Below the pieces are notes generated by a model. That model made no database searches. It saw nothing but the letters and a program-made list of their open reading frames with translations, and was not told the origin of the DNA. From Podocnemis expansa (taxonomy: Eukaryota; Chordata; Testudines; Podocnemididae), in the NCBI GenBank assembly GCA_007922195.1, contig ML681996.1:19790073-19854072 (forward strand): a stretch of DNA of 64,000 bases. The letters are read 5' to 3'. The translations under genes were made by a program, and so were the position numbers. Shown one piece after another: positions 33,645 through 45,724 of this stretch (its first letter is position 1; each line of letters starts with the position of its first letter).

Positions 33645-34135
33645 CTATTGAATTATCCATACTATTTCTAACAATACCCTGATTTAGTGTGGAAAATTTC
33701 CAAGAGTAAAACTTAAGATTTCATTTTTAATGTGTGAATAATATTGCATGAAAAATCAGTGCAAAATAATAAAATATGACTGGCTATAAACTGTTTGAAG
33801 TATAAAAATAATACCTAAGCTATAGGTATGTCATAGACTTAATCCAATTAAGATGAAGAAATCTGCCAAGTTCAGATTCTGAAATGGTATGAGTATACAA
33901 TTTTATACGATCTTGAGGTACATGAAGTTCACAAAATGTGTCTCTTTAAACTTTGTTTGTATATAACATCATCTATTAAACATATTTTTAATATATTAGT
34001 ACAATATAGACAAAACATTCCTAATTAAACATACACTCTTCTGTTTCACTAAATAGCAGAAGTATTTGGAATTAAGCAAACATTCACCCCACCCCCCAAA
34101 AAGTCACTTACATTTTCTGTTTGTTCCCAGATAGA

Positions 34136-35296
34136 AATGCTGGGTTTGTTTAGTTCAACATCTTAATTAATGATCTGGAGGATGAGTTGGATTGCAGCCT
34201 CAGCCAGTTTGCAGATGACCCTAATCTGTGGGGAGTGGTAGATACATAGGAGGACTGTGATAGGATACAGAGTGAAACAGACAAATTGGAGAATTGGGAC
34301 AAAAAAATCTGAAGAGGTTCAAAAAGGACAAGTGCAGAGTCCTGCACTTAAGATGGAAGAATTGCATATACTGCTTCAGACCGGAGACCCACAGGCCAAG
34401 CAGCAGTTTGTCAGAAAAGAATCTGAGAGTTACAGTGGACAAGAAACAGGGTATGAGTTAACAGTGTGTACTTATTGTCAAAAAGGATAATAGTATATTG
34501 GGATGTATTAGTAGGAACATCACCAGCAGATCAGAGAAATGATTATCCTCCTCCTGTTTGGTGCTGGTGAGGCCTCATCTAAAGTACTATGTTTTGGGCC
34601 TCCCACAACAGAAAGGCCATTTTTGGGATTCCCACTACAGAAAAGTTGTAGACAGAGATTTCCCTACCCCCCCCCCCCCGACACACACCCTGCACTCCCT
34701 CAAATTTCCCAACACCCCCCAATTGTCTGCTAGTATAACAGTGTTATACCAAATTAGTGAACACCCCCTACACCCCCCCAACCTCCCCTTACCCCCCCTC
34801 CAATTTCAAGTTCTGGGGAGAATTCTGATTGTGGACAAATTGGAAAGAATCCAGCAGGGGACAACAGGAATGTGTAGGGAGCTGGAGCACATGACTTACC
34901 GGTGCAAGTGGGGGGCTAAGAGAATAGACTTGGTTAGTCTGCAGAAAAGAAGTATTAGGGGAGATTTGATAGCTTTTAATTACCTGAAAGGGGGTTCCAC
35001 AGATGATAGAACTAGGCTGTTTTTAGTGATATTAGGTGACAGAATTAGGAGCAAAAGCCCCAGGTTTGAAGATGGGGAGATCTAGGTTGTATATTAGGAA
35101 AAGCTTTTTCATTAGAAGGGTGCTGAAGTACTGGAACTGGTTACCTAAGGAGGTGATGGAATCTTTATCCTTAGTGGGTTTAAGGCCCAGTTGACAAACA
35201 CCTGGCTAGGATGATTTAGTTGGAACTGGTCTGCTTTGGTCAGGGGATTGGGCTACTTGATCTCCAGAGTTTCCTTCAATCTTCTAGGATTCTATA
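34136..35296 (+). mobile_element. Decayed CR1 LINE, 3' part
   Basis: Starts inside the RT at FNILINDLEDELDCSLSQFADD (about 34157-34220; written across several frames) and runs through QKRSIRGDLIAFNYLKGGST (about 34.94-35.0 kb) to a CR1 end 'caggggattgggctacttgat' and 'ttccttcaatc...aggattctata'. Poly-C and C-rich stretches (34668-34680, 34760-34800) interrupt it. Many stops are present. Confidence 0.8.
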
Positions 35297-35380
35297 AAGT
35301 CAGAGTCTTAATTTGTGTTAACTTAAATATCACCATAGTTTGAAAAAAACAAAAACAAAAACACCTCATGTCATTAATAT

Positions 35381-35431
35381 GTCACTTCACTGCACAGTAT
35401 CAAAAACTGGGCAATGAAGAGGAAGAATTCT
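35381..35431. repeat. 51-bp direct repeat, left copy
   Basis: Matches 36252-36302 at 48 of 51 positions (differences at offsets 5, 20 and 26). It flanks the DIRS fragment. Confidence 0.8.
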
Positions 35432-36251
35432 GAGAATCACTTTGTGCCTGCACCAGGGATCCTGACCTTTGCCGATGGCAGGGCATCTCCCTCCAAGAGC
35501 GAGCCTTCAGTGCAGTCTCAGAGCCCATGTGGGGCTTCTTTGGTTTCCCAGGCCAGCATGGACTGTGCCCTCTGCTCTGGAGCCACCTGTGCTGATGGTG
35601 CCGAGGCCTCCACCGAGGCTGGGCGTAGGATATCTTCCAACACCATTGTTCGCAGGCAGTTTTCTTGTTTCTTTTGGGTCCTCAGCTTGAAAGACTGGCA
35701 AATATGACATTTGTTGTTCCAATGCCCTTCTCTCAGGCACTTTAAGCACTTTTCATGTGGATCACTGACCAAGAATGCTTTACCACAGATGGCACAGGGC
35801 TTGAAACCAGGCATAGTTTGGTCTGTGCCAGGTCCACATGTTGCCACGGAGACACATGGAGCGTGGCTCTTTCGGCACAGCTGGAGCTTTCTGAATTAAG
35901 AAAGTCCAAAGTCAAGAAGACAAAGAATGAAGGTAAAAGGCAAAGAAATTGTAGAAAAGGTGAATTGGAGACAGGTGCTCGCAACTGTGCAAGGGCAGGT
36001 AGATCCAGAACCACTGCAACGATCAGCAAGAGGGGACTCGGGGTGGGGAGGGGAGCAGGGGCAACACCATGTATATACTGCACAGGTGTACAGGTCAGAG
36101 GTGGTTTTGGTGACTGACCCTATGGCGACAGGCTAGGGCAAAAAGCTTCCAGATGACCGTGCACTGTGGCACATAGGACACCTGAATGGGAATGTACGTG
36201 AGCAGCCTATCTTGAAGAAAGATGTTTACAGGTAAGTAACCTTCCGTTAAC
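35432..36251 (-). mobile_element. DIRS-like retrotransposon fragment (terminal repeat and gag start)
   Basis: Read on minus, it begins near 36240 with 'ggttacttacctgtaaacat', like the termini of the DIRS copies at 42.3 and 57.8 kb. It passes a degraded terminal repeat (to about 36105), then reaches the gag zinc region. It lacks the rest of gag, pol and the far terminus. Confidence 0.7.
35518..35847 (-). pseudogene. DIRS gag N-terminal fragment (LAP2-alpha-like)
   Basis: A 109-codon frame from MATCGPGTDQTMPGFKPC. CAICGKAFLVSDPHEKCLKC is a C-x2-C-x12-C-x2-C motif, followed by LREGHWNNKCHICQSFKLRT. The same block occurs at 42.6 kb (CAECGKAFPRDSPHKKCLQC) and, damaged, at 58.2 kb. This gag family gave rise to the LAP2-alpha C-terminus in vertebrates (established knowledge). 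The frame is open but runs into the truncation at 35431. Confidence 0.7.
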
Positions 36252-36302
36252 GTCATTTCACTGCACAGTAGCAAAAGCTGGGCAATGAAGAGGAAGAATT
36301 CT
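36252..36302. repeat. 51-bp direct repeat, right copy
   Basis: Partner of 35381-35431. Confidence 0.8.
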
Positions 36303-37961
36303 TCTCTCTTCAAACAGGTAACTTGAGATTTGACAAGTAACGTCAAACACAACTAGCAACATTCCAAGATTCCTTCCTTTTAATATTTAAATAGCCTCTT
36401 ACAAATACCCCAGTACCATTCTGACAGCACACAAAGAGAAATCTTATATTTGTCTCCAATAATACTCAGTTGTTGACTGCATTGGTAAAATGTCTCCCAG
36501 TGATGAAAACATACCGAAGAGGATTGATTGTTTCTATGACCCCAGTTCTCAGACTGCACACAGATGACCCACATGGCAACTTAGCAATGTCAGTGACTCA
36601 GAGTAATTATATAATGGGCATAGCATGGTACTTAAACTCTTCTCTTTGTTACCCCAGATCAATATGTGTGCTCTTTCCTCCTTAGAGCAGAGAAGGAAAG
36701 TAGACTATATAAATACAAATTAGCAATTTAAAATAGTATAGACAAAAGATATGTTTGAGGTAATACACATTTTTAGTGTCCTTTTTTTAGTGTATCTTTT
36801 TTGTTCTCCCTCTGCGTTGAATTCAGCCATTATCTCTTATCTTGTATTTGAATTTTAAGTTTGTCAGGCATGGACAATCTTGTTATATTTTTAGTGGGTC
36901 CTCAAGACAGTCACAATGCAAATCAGAATAGTAATTGTAATAGCAATTGTGTGGCAGTGACATATAAAATAATGAGCAAAGAGCAGGAGAACGAATGGCC
37001 CTGTTTAAAATCTTCCATAATTCTTGAAAGGGGATACTAATTCACAATGAACAGTCACCCTTTGGTCCACCATTCATTACCTATGAATGCTCAACTTTGC
37101 AACCTTAATGATCCTTTAACATAGTTTATGTATATAATCTCATGGTTTTACATAGTGCAAACTGCAAAGATAGAAATTCCATCATTTGAAGTTATACTGT
37201 CACTTACATGGGTTTTTGTCAGGTTTGAGATCTTTAGGTCCATCATGAAGACCTCTGCCACATTGACCAGTGCTGAAGAGGGATGACCATGTATTTCTAA
37301 TGGGTTTTACAGATATTTGCTGACAACAGAGGAACATTGAGGCTCAAAAAACTTGGATTCTATTTATGGAAGAGAGCATTCTCAAGGAGCCTAGTCTTTT
37401 CTGTCCATTTCCTTCAACCTTGATCACCTTTGGTCCCTTTTGTGCCAACATTTCCATGTATCAGTCCTGCTTATCTCTGTTCCATTCTCACCACATAGCC
37501 AGTCCCCATCTCTGCTCCATGGGTTTGCCATCCCAGTCTTTAATCTCATCTCTCCCTACCAATCTCTCCTCCACTAGTCCCACTCTCCTCTCCCTGCTCT
37601 GCTCTTCCAAGCTTTTTGTCCAGCCATTCTTGGTTCTATTCTACTCCTTACACACTACGTGGCTCTTTGTCCTCAGACCCTTACCTCACCTGTCTCAAAC
37701 CCCCTTCCCCATTACCTCTTCCCATTACCCTGAAGTGAACATTCCCTATTCCCACTGGATCCCAGTCTTTCCTGTGGACCTTGTTTCTTTCCTCAGAAGT
37801 CTGTTTCCTTCAACCCACTGGCTTCCAGTCCTCAACCTCTTTCATTTCCTTTCCTGACTCTCTGTTTTGGTCTCCCTTCCCAGCCAGACCCAATTTCCTT
37901 TGTCTACTCCAAGGTTCCCTCTCCCACACACCTTTCCCACCAATCCTTGATCCCAGGGGTT
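36303..37961. other. Noncoding DNA, with a pyrimidine-rich strand bias at 37370-37950
   Basis: The first kilobase is AT-rich with no feature. From 37370 to 37950 the plus strand is strongly C/T-rich, which opens a 163-codon frame (37366-37857) of mostly Leu, Ser, Pro and Phe with no domain. I regard it as composition-driven. Confidence 0.45.
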
Positions 37962-38560
37962 AAAGAATAATTCATTGGGCCCTGAACCCTCCCACATGGG
38001 TGCCCCCCCCGATACAGGTGGGCCCCCCTCTGACATGGGTGGGCCCCCCAATATCTGTCCCCAGAACCCACCCCCTGCTCCAAGACCTGTCCCCAGACAG
38101 ACAGAGACACACACACGCCCACACACACGACACAGCCATCCCCAGACACACAAAACCCCCAACAGCCTCCCCCCAAAACCCTCACCTCTGCTGTTTGCAG
38201 GCTGCCCAGCTGAAACCTGCTTTCACCCACAAGCTGCTCTGCCCTGCAGAGGGGAGATTCACATACTCCCAGCCTGCAGCAGCACTCTGCCTGGGCTTAA
38301 GGAGGAAAAGGTTTAAGGTGGAGCCACCTGAAAGCTGAGTTCTGGCTGCTCCTGCAATTTTTAGGGGGCCCCAGAAGGCAGCATTCCCATGCCTTCCTCT
38401 ATTTTTAGGGCCTCCAGAAAGTTGCCTGCCTAAAAATAGTCCGTCCCCCCCAACTGCATTCGGGTGCCTTCCCCCTTGCTTTAACCCCTGCTTGATCCCA
38501 ACTTCCTCCACACATACAATCAAGGGGTGATGCTTGTCCCATAAATGCTCAGTTCAGGAG
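37962..38560. repeat. GC-rich block, probable hAT-like MITE fragment
   Basis: C-rich sequence with repeated 'gggtgggcccccc' units (37995-38050) and a CACA-rich stretch (38095-38150). 'Tttaaggtggagccacctgaaagc' near 38310 is an internal fold-back. It resembles the interiors of the GC-rich hAT elements in the window, but no matched ends were found. Confidence 0.35.
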
Positions 38561-39426
38561 AATTTCTTCTCTGTATTGCTTAGGGCTGGTGGGGCCACAG
38601 AGAGCATATTGAGACCAAAGGCAAGTCAGTTTCCTGCTTTCATTTACAGTGCGCTGGTCAAACATAGCTGGCTGCAGCAGCTGGATATGGTGTTAAGTAA
38701 TAACCACAAATGCCTACATTTTAACTAGTTAACATTGCTTAATGTGAAACACTGCATAACAATAACAATCAGTTTCAACTGGCTCTTGCCAGAGCCTCTG
38801 AAATGTGCAATTCCCCACATGAAGATTACAACTGAAAGAAAAAAGAAAAACAGTTCCTTCAGTTCTAGTATGGAACATGATCAGTGCAGATGGATTTTTC
38901 AGGGAATTAATGTGCAAAATTTGTCTAACTTTTGGTGAATTTTTCACAGGGGTGACAAAAGCAGTGGTTAATAATATTTGTATATAGTTGGAAGGACTGG
39001 AGATGCTAAGATGACAGGAAGGGGAGGTTGGAAATAAGGCAGACACAGGAAGAACAGAAACATAATAAGCCTTAGAATGTTTTTATCTTATTTAAAGTGC
39101 CATGTTAAGAGCTTAAATCAATTTTAACTCCTTCGATTTAGAAAAGAACTTCTTATATTGTAGTTCATTGTAAAATTATCCCTTATGTTTCTTGTGTATT
39201 GTCCTGAAGTCTCTGGTATGGACTACTTTTGGTAACAGGATGCTGCATTAAGATATTGGAGCTGCCAATGTCTATGCTGCAGTGTAGAATTTGCTGATAG
39301 CAGGGTAAACTACCTGCTTCAACCCAGTATTGAAGCAATCAAACTCTTCAACCAGGTAAGCATCTAGTGCCACAGTATGGCATATTGAAAAAAGTGTTTA
39401 TGGTTGGTGGAAGCCTTATTACTCAT
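38561..39426. other. AT-rich spacer
   Basis: Nothing recognised. Confidence 0.4.
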
Positions 39427-39427
39427 T

Positions 39428-39820
39428 TGGCTATGTCTACATTGTAAAAGCTAAGTCGACTTTATTAAGTTGACTTAATAAAGTCTACTTAAAGTCAACT
39501 TTAAGTAAACGTTATTAAGGCGACTAAGTGAGTGCACGCTACATTAAGTCGACGTTATAAAGTCAGCTTTAAATGGGTGTTCTGACTTAATTTGACTTTA
39601 TAACGTCGACTTAATGGCCCCACTGCATGAAGTCCACATTGCCTTAAGTCAGCTTAATAAAGTCAACTTAATGGTAAAGTCGACTTTATAAGTGGACCTT
39701 ATAAAGTCGACTTTACTGGGCCCTAAAGTCAACTTTATTGCCCTCCAGTATAGACAGGGCTCTGTTTAAGTCGACTTAAGGGCTCTTAAGTCGACTTAAA
39801 CACATAGTGTAGACGTATCC
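39428..39820. mobile_element. Fold-back MITE built of AAGTCGACTT palindromes
   Basis: The left end GGCTATGTCTACA and right end TGTAGACGTATCC are inverted repeats. The interior consists of about a dozen variants of aagtcgacttta and its inverse (for example 39452, 39595, 39676, 39705, 39765, 39788), so the whole element can fold back. It is noncoding. The flanks share ATT near both ends. Confidence 0.8.
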
Positions 39821-40010
39821 ATTGACCTCCATTTAACTTGCAAATATTAAATCTGTATTTTGGGGGAGAAAAAATCTAAGCCTCTCTGAAAAATTTTACC
39901 TGGTGTAAGAATTTAACATCATTTTCTAATGAATTGGCCAGGTTAGAGTTTACGGGTTATGTGATTTGTTTAGCTATGAATTTTAATAAATCTGATTTCA
40001 ATAAGTCTTG

Positions 40011-40011
40011 G

Positions 40012-40053
<42 letters not shown>
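40011..40053 (+). repeat. (TAA)n microsatellite
   Basis: About 14 taa units. Confidence 0.95.
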
Positions 40054-40055
<2 letters not shown>

Positions 40056-40689
40056 GAAAGCCCTAATTCTAATTCTACAGTGCAGACTTTGTGCATCCAA
40101 TCTATTTGGCCACATGAAACTTAGGTATCTGTATAGATAGACTAATAGCTAATCCTCTCTGCTATTAGCCATAGTTAATCCTTTCTGGTACATATCGTAT
40201 TGACATTTTTTTTCTTTCTCGTCTAGTTAAAAACCATTGCCCTGTACTTAAACTATTTATCTTTATTGCTATCCTTGTGAAATAATTATTTCAAAGGCAA
40301 GCAAACCCAGAAAGTTCTGACAGGCCAAGAAATAGTACACATCTTTGATTTAATAGTAATCCTGATAAGCATAGATTGACCACCATTAGGTATGTGACAT
40401 TTGTTTGTTAGTAGAAACTCAGGTCCATATAACTTAATAGTGGTTCAAAAAATACAGAAACTATTCCTCTTGTTCAGGGTACATAGCCAAGGGTTTTCAC
40501 AACAGGTCTGTGACTAATGCAGAAATAAAATCTACGCCTTCTTTCATAAATAGCTACATATGATGCAGTAGCTGGCTTATCCTTTTGTATGTATCATACT
40601 GAGCATGAGCAAAATTAGTGACATCCACTAATTGTGATGTCCAGAAGGGCTCCTAGAAGTTGTAACTTACTGAAACTGAAATGCACAAG

Positions 40690-40738
40690 TTTTTTTTTTG
40701 TTTGTTTGTTTGTTTGTTTGTTTGTTTTTTTTTTTTTA
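40690..40738 (+). repeat. (GTTT)n with flanking poly-T
   Basis: Seven or so gttt units between T-runs. Confidence 0.9.
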
Positions 40739-41803
40739 TGCTGGACAGTACTGTGCTTAAAAACAAAAATCCACAAACAAGCCCAATTATAGCTCAGCCC
40801 AAAGTATCAGTCTACTCCAGTTCATTGGCAATAGGAAATAGGTCATCTGTGTCCGTCTTCTTATTTGTCCATTCTCAGTTTCACCAGTGCTGATTCCAGG
40901 CAGAGAGAACAAAGGCTTTTATTTTCTTTTGCCCTATATGAAAAAGACTTGGGCATTCTCTTGTTGGCTGACTGCTGCTTTTAAGCATCAAATACACAAT
41001 TTGGATCTTGCTCTTTTTCAAATTCATGTATTTGTGACTCAGAGTGTTTCCAGGTGACATTGCTGACATAGACTTCCCTGTGGCTATATCTTCCATATAC
41101 ATATAGTTTGACACAGATTGTCATTGTCTGTCATAGGCCATCCCATTCACTCACATTAAATAGAACTTATTTTGCTGGAAGATCAGAACTACCTGTAACT
41201 TAGATGGGTTCTTTGCATTTTTACTACAAATTATAGGATAGCAAATGTATCAAACCCAAAATAATTGAATATTCATTATAAACAAGTTTTGCCAAATTTA
41301 GCAAGAATTTTGCTGAAATTCTAAACTGCCTACTCAATTACCTTCTATTACACTAGTAAACTTTTTCTGGAAAGAAACAAATATTATAGCAGAGACAAAA
41401 GTGGATCCTTTCACCTTCCAGTTCATGAGCTTGGAGTCAAGAGGATTCTCAACAATATTTTATTTTCATGAACAATTGCTAATTAGTCTACTGAACCTGT
41501 CTGCCTGCATCACAGTTCTCGCAATTGAGTGCTCTTGAGAAAATCAAAAAGCAAGCCTATCTGTCTGGTAACTGGATAATGTTCTTGCATAGCATAATTG
41601 GTCTGAAAATATATAATAATTTGTCATTCAAAACTGTTAGAAGTACAGAGTCTAATGGCCAGTTTATCTCATGTTTACTTGCTAAGCTGAAATTCAGTAT
41701 AGCAAAAGCAGGAAATTAAAACACAACAAATTCAGCTCCAAACATAGTCATGGAAGCAGGATGATTATCAAAGCAATAGCAATGTTTAACAGGATGCTAT
41801 GCA

Positions 41804-41870
41804 ACAGTGTTTCTCAACCTGTTTGAGAGTCAGGGGTGGGCACAAGCAGGGACACCATTAGGTGACAGGA
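41804..41870 (+). mobile_element. hAT (Charlie-like) left end only
   Basis: CAGTGTTTCTCAACCTGTTTGAGAG is a typical hAT-Charlie terminus (quoted across its first 25 bases as CAGTGTTTCTCAACC and TGTTTGAGAG). I could not find the matching right end, so the extent is a minimum. Confidence 0.45.
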
Positions 41871-41883
41871 TGATACATGTATG

Positions 41884-41884
<1 letters not shown>

Positions 41885-41931
<47 letters not shown>
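41885..41931 (+). repeat. (CA)n microsatellite
   Basis: More than 20 ca units. Confidence 0.95.
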
Positions 41932-41933
<2 letters not shown>

Positions 41934-42406
41934 ACACCAGTGAAATTACTGTGGCAAGGTTTGTTTTTGGTTTTTTCCCTTCTTCTTCTCCTTCTTCCTC
42001 TTATTCCAGTATAAGTTAGTTGATTTTGACCAACTCTTGTGATGTTGGCTGTGGACAGGAGTGTTAGGAGAAACCATTTTAGCTCCTTCTCACAGAAAGG
42101 ATGCATTTTGTTTATACTCTTTATATCTGTCAGGAAACTGCTGTTCAATCCTGGGCAGCGCCAAACAGCCACACCCTTCGGTGTTTTACAGTGTTCAAGA
42201 TCTAGCCCCCAGGTGCCTAATCCAGGGACAGTGAAATTGGAGATGGGGGTGGGGAGGTAGAGAGGGGAGAAGGGGGAAAGGGAAGCTAACACTCCTGGAA
42301 TAGAATTACTGCCTGGGTTAATGTATGTTCTTGTTCGAGCACTGCTCGGATACATGCCCTAGCCTGTAAGAACAGGGCAGGCGGCCACCACTCCCTGTGC
42401 CACCCC

Positions 42407-44230
42407 ATGGCTATATATGTGGCTGCTGCCTGGCCCCTCTTCAGTTTCATTTCTTCTGCCTTAGCGTCGGTTGTGGAACTGCTCGCACCTTGCACTTCGC
42501 AAGCAGCCTGTCTTTTTGTTTTACTTTATGAGCCTTTTGCTCGATTGGGAGCCCCTATTCATGGACCTAGCTCCAGTGAAGAAGGTCTCCCCTCTCGAAC
42601 TGGAACATTGACATCATGCTTCTATGCTGCCCACCATGCAAGGTTTAAACCCTGCGCCGAATGTGGCAAGGCCTTTCCGCGGGACAGTCCGCACAAGAAG
42701 TGTCTCCAGTGTCTAGCTGAAAGCCATATGATCACTGCTTGCTCCATTTGCCTGTCCTTTAAACCAAGGACAATCAAGGACAGGGAGCAAAAGTGCCATG
42801 CCCTGGCCTCTGAGCAGGCTCAGCACTCTTCCCCCAAGGCCTCGTTTTCTCCTGCAGCACTGCTTGGCACCATGCTGATAGGGGGCGCAGGACCAGCTCA
42901 GTACCGATATTGGTACCACAGCACCGACACTGCTCTACGTCTTCAACATGGGGCTCCCCGTGGGACCAGGCAGAGTCAGTACTGATTCTGACAACCCCGG
43001 AGGCAGTCAAGGCAGCAAGGGTGCTTCTCCTACTGCCCACACCTCCCTCTCCAGTGCCTGGTAGAAGAGGAAAACGAGCCTTCATTTTGAAGGTCTGGGC
43101 ACAGCGAAAATGGCACTGTATGCCTTCTCCTCCATTGGGGCTGGACTTCCCGACCCTAGAGCCGACTATTTCCTTGAGTCTAGTACCGTTCAGCTGTCTC
43201 CTCAGCAGCATATCACCCTGCCATCCCCAATACCATCCCTTGGGTCCTGAGATACTTCTCCCTCTCCCAGCCCAGGGAAGGGGTCTCAAAGGGCTCCAAA
43301 CAGCCCCGGTGCTGGCCTTCGGCACCATCGCCTTTTTGGTACTGCCCCCATGAATGGTTCCCACAGGGGACCACTGTGCCCGCATCATTACCGTCCCACA
43401 GGTAACATCGTCAGGGCCTTAAACCCAGTACCCCTCATCAGGGCCTAAAACCTGGTGCCATGTTCCTACATGGGGGACCTATTGGCACATTTTGACCTCC
43501 TGTGCCATGTCACAGCCCACATGAGAATAGAGATCCAGTCCTCCAAAGGGCTCACAGACACACTATTTGGGCCTGTGTTCTCCTTGGCAGAACCAGTCTC
43601 AGTTCCCCTCCACCCCAGCATTTGGGACTTGGCCTCATCTCGCTGGCAGAACCCAGGCTCCATCTCCCCAGTTTCAGATACGGTGGGCCTCAAATACTGG
43701 GTTCCAGGGTCAGAATTCCCCTCGCTCACACATCACCACTCAAGTGGTGGTAGAGGCAGCCTTAGGGCCGGGGCAGGCTCCTCACGATCCCCTCCTGACA
43801 TCGAGGGGCACAAAGGAGTTAGAGTTACTGGGCGGAAGGTATAATCCTCCTTGGCCTTCCTGGTCCTGGTGGGCAGGTATATGTTAGATGTTTGGGAGTC
43901 GATAAATAAATTTAGAAATCTACTCCCACAAGAGGTGAGAGAAGAGTATGATGCCTTCCTTGTGGAGGGTCAGATAACCTCCCTCTTGTCGGCCTGGAAC
44001 ATAGTAGATACAGCAGCCCGCACTATGGCTCATCTGTGACCCTGCACTGTGCTGCGTGGCTATAGGAAGCTAGAGTGCCCCTGGCTTCCCAACAGGTGGC
44101 CCTTGACCTTCTCTTTGGGGCAATGCCCTCTTCCCACTAGAGACCTCTGCCATCTTGGGTACAGCTCGTGACCCCTGGGGGAGCTAAAATATCTTGGCCT
44201 TCTTCCCACGGGGCCTCTTCTATGTCCCCT
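42407..44230 (+). pseudogene. DIRS gag (LAP2-alpha-like), decayed
   Basis: The open frame 42407-42985 includes FKPCAECGKAFPRDSPHKKC LQCLAESHM (C-x2-C-x12-C-x2-C) and ACSICLSFKPRT. The Pro/Ser-rich centre continues in other frames to 43.85 kb. 43851-44039 reads LLPQEVREEYDAFLVEGQI and IVDTAARTMAHL, the C-terminal block found in LAP2-alpha-like gag proteins. Frame changes near 42.98 and 43.35 kb and a stop at 44037 break it. The first Met is within the terminal repeat, so the true start is probably further in, near 42620. Confidence 0.7.
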
Positions 44231-44389
44231 GGCCCCATAAGGCCGGGTAGTAAATCGACCCTCCTCCTTCCTACCCCTGACAGCCACTGGTGAGGACTTA
44301 ATCCCCACCACCATCACAACTTCAATTCAAAATCCAGTTGGGGGACTTTCCCGTCAACATCCCTCCCCCACAATTCGGAAGAGGGGTAT

Positions 44390-44416
44390 GACTTGACTTG
44401 ACTTGACTTGACTTGA
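44390..44416 (+). repeat. (GACTT)n pentamer repeat
   Basis: Five gactt units inside DIRS copy 1. Confidence 0.9.
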
Positions 44417-45724
44417 TTCTGACCTGCTAAACCAGCTGTATTGGTTATAACCAGTCAAACTGGTTGCCAATCACCTTCCTCAAAAACTCTTGCCCTGTGG
44501 AGTGCCCACTGACTTGGGATCTTGCCTTCCAGCTGACAGACAGCCCTTCCTCCCCCTCTGTTGATTTTAATACTTCCATTAAGCGAGAGGACTGGACCCC
44601 CTGGTTATCTAAGCCTCCACTAAGAGCTTAGCAGATAGAATGGAGGCCTGTGGCCCAAACTTGCTTGGGCAACCCCTAGCTAACGGTCTGACTCGAACCC
44701 TAGGGGTTACCACATCCTTATACCTGACACTCCACCAGGGGGAAAGCCCCCTTCTCTCCCGCTTCCTTTTGTGGTATCCCCCTTGTCCACTCTGGAACAC
44801 ATAAGCGGTCATGGTTATACTTTAAACATTGAATAGCGTATCACCTCACCTTTGCTCATTCTGAACTAGACTGGGGTTTTCCCCCATGGGTGCCCTTTCC
44901 ATACCAGGGAGCTACACTCATGCATGCTCCCTATCTTTGAAACAGATGTTCCAGAGACCCCTCATCAACAGGGACCTCCCTCTTTCACTTGCCGTTCCCG
45001 GAAGGCACTCGGTCCCCTAGCCGCAGGATTGGGTGGAGCTCTTCACCCTCTCTTATTCGCCGCACTAACTAATTCTTCTTCTAAGTCACCAGTGTGAATT
45101 AACTGGTGCTTAATATAGTTTGTGTTCAAATGATTCCCAACTGGGGAGCTGAGGTATATGATTCCAGCTTGGTGGTACTTCAGCCCCTTTCTGAACCCAT
45201 GAAGCAAGCAAACTGTGCCTCCCTGCCAAATACCAGACACAAATGTTGGAGCTTGATCACCAGGCAGAAGCATTTGGGCAAGCGCTCATGATTTCCACTG
45301 GGGAGATAAACCCTCCGGTATTTATTATGACCAGCTGGTCCACAGCTTGGGTGAGCACGCTTGAGGGAGGTCTCACTAGCTGGGGCCTCTACCTTCCCTT
45401 TCCCCGTATGAGAAAGAAGCTACCTTAATGAACAATGAATCACTTTCCCCTGGCTCATGATCACTGCTGCCTGGGAGGTGACTTAAGGTCAGAACCCCCG
45501 TATATGGGATTTGTTTCTGACAAAGTGGACCTGTATCATTTCCCTTTCTCTCTCTCTAAGGTGGCCACATCCTTCCACCTAAATCAGGAGATCCTCAGGT
45601 CATGGAAAACCAGAGGAGATGGCATAATAATGTCACCTCTGCCATCCAATCAAAGGTGGAAAAACTTGTCCCTCTGCCTTCCTCACTACGCCCACAGTCG
45701 CCGCTCGGTCCCACCGTGATGGTT

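Larger units (their letters stand above)
39821..42326. other. AT-rich spacer with microsatellites
   Basis: Holds the simple repeats listed separately and a probable hAT left end at 41804. No gene is seen. Confidence 0.4.

Noticed and set aside
37366..37857. 163-codon plus frame
   Set aside because: Pyrimidine-rich strand bias gives Leu/Ser/Pro/Phe codons. No motif or relatives recognised.
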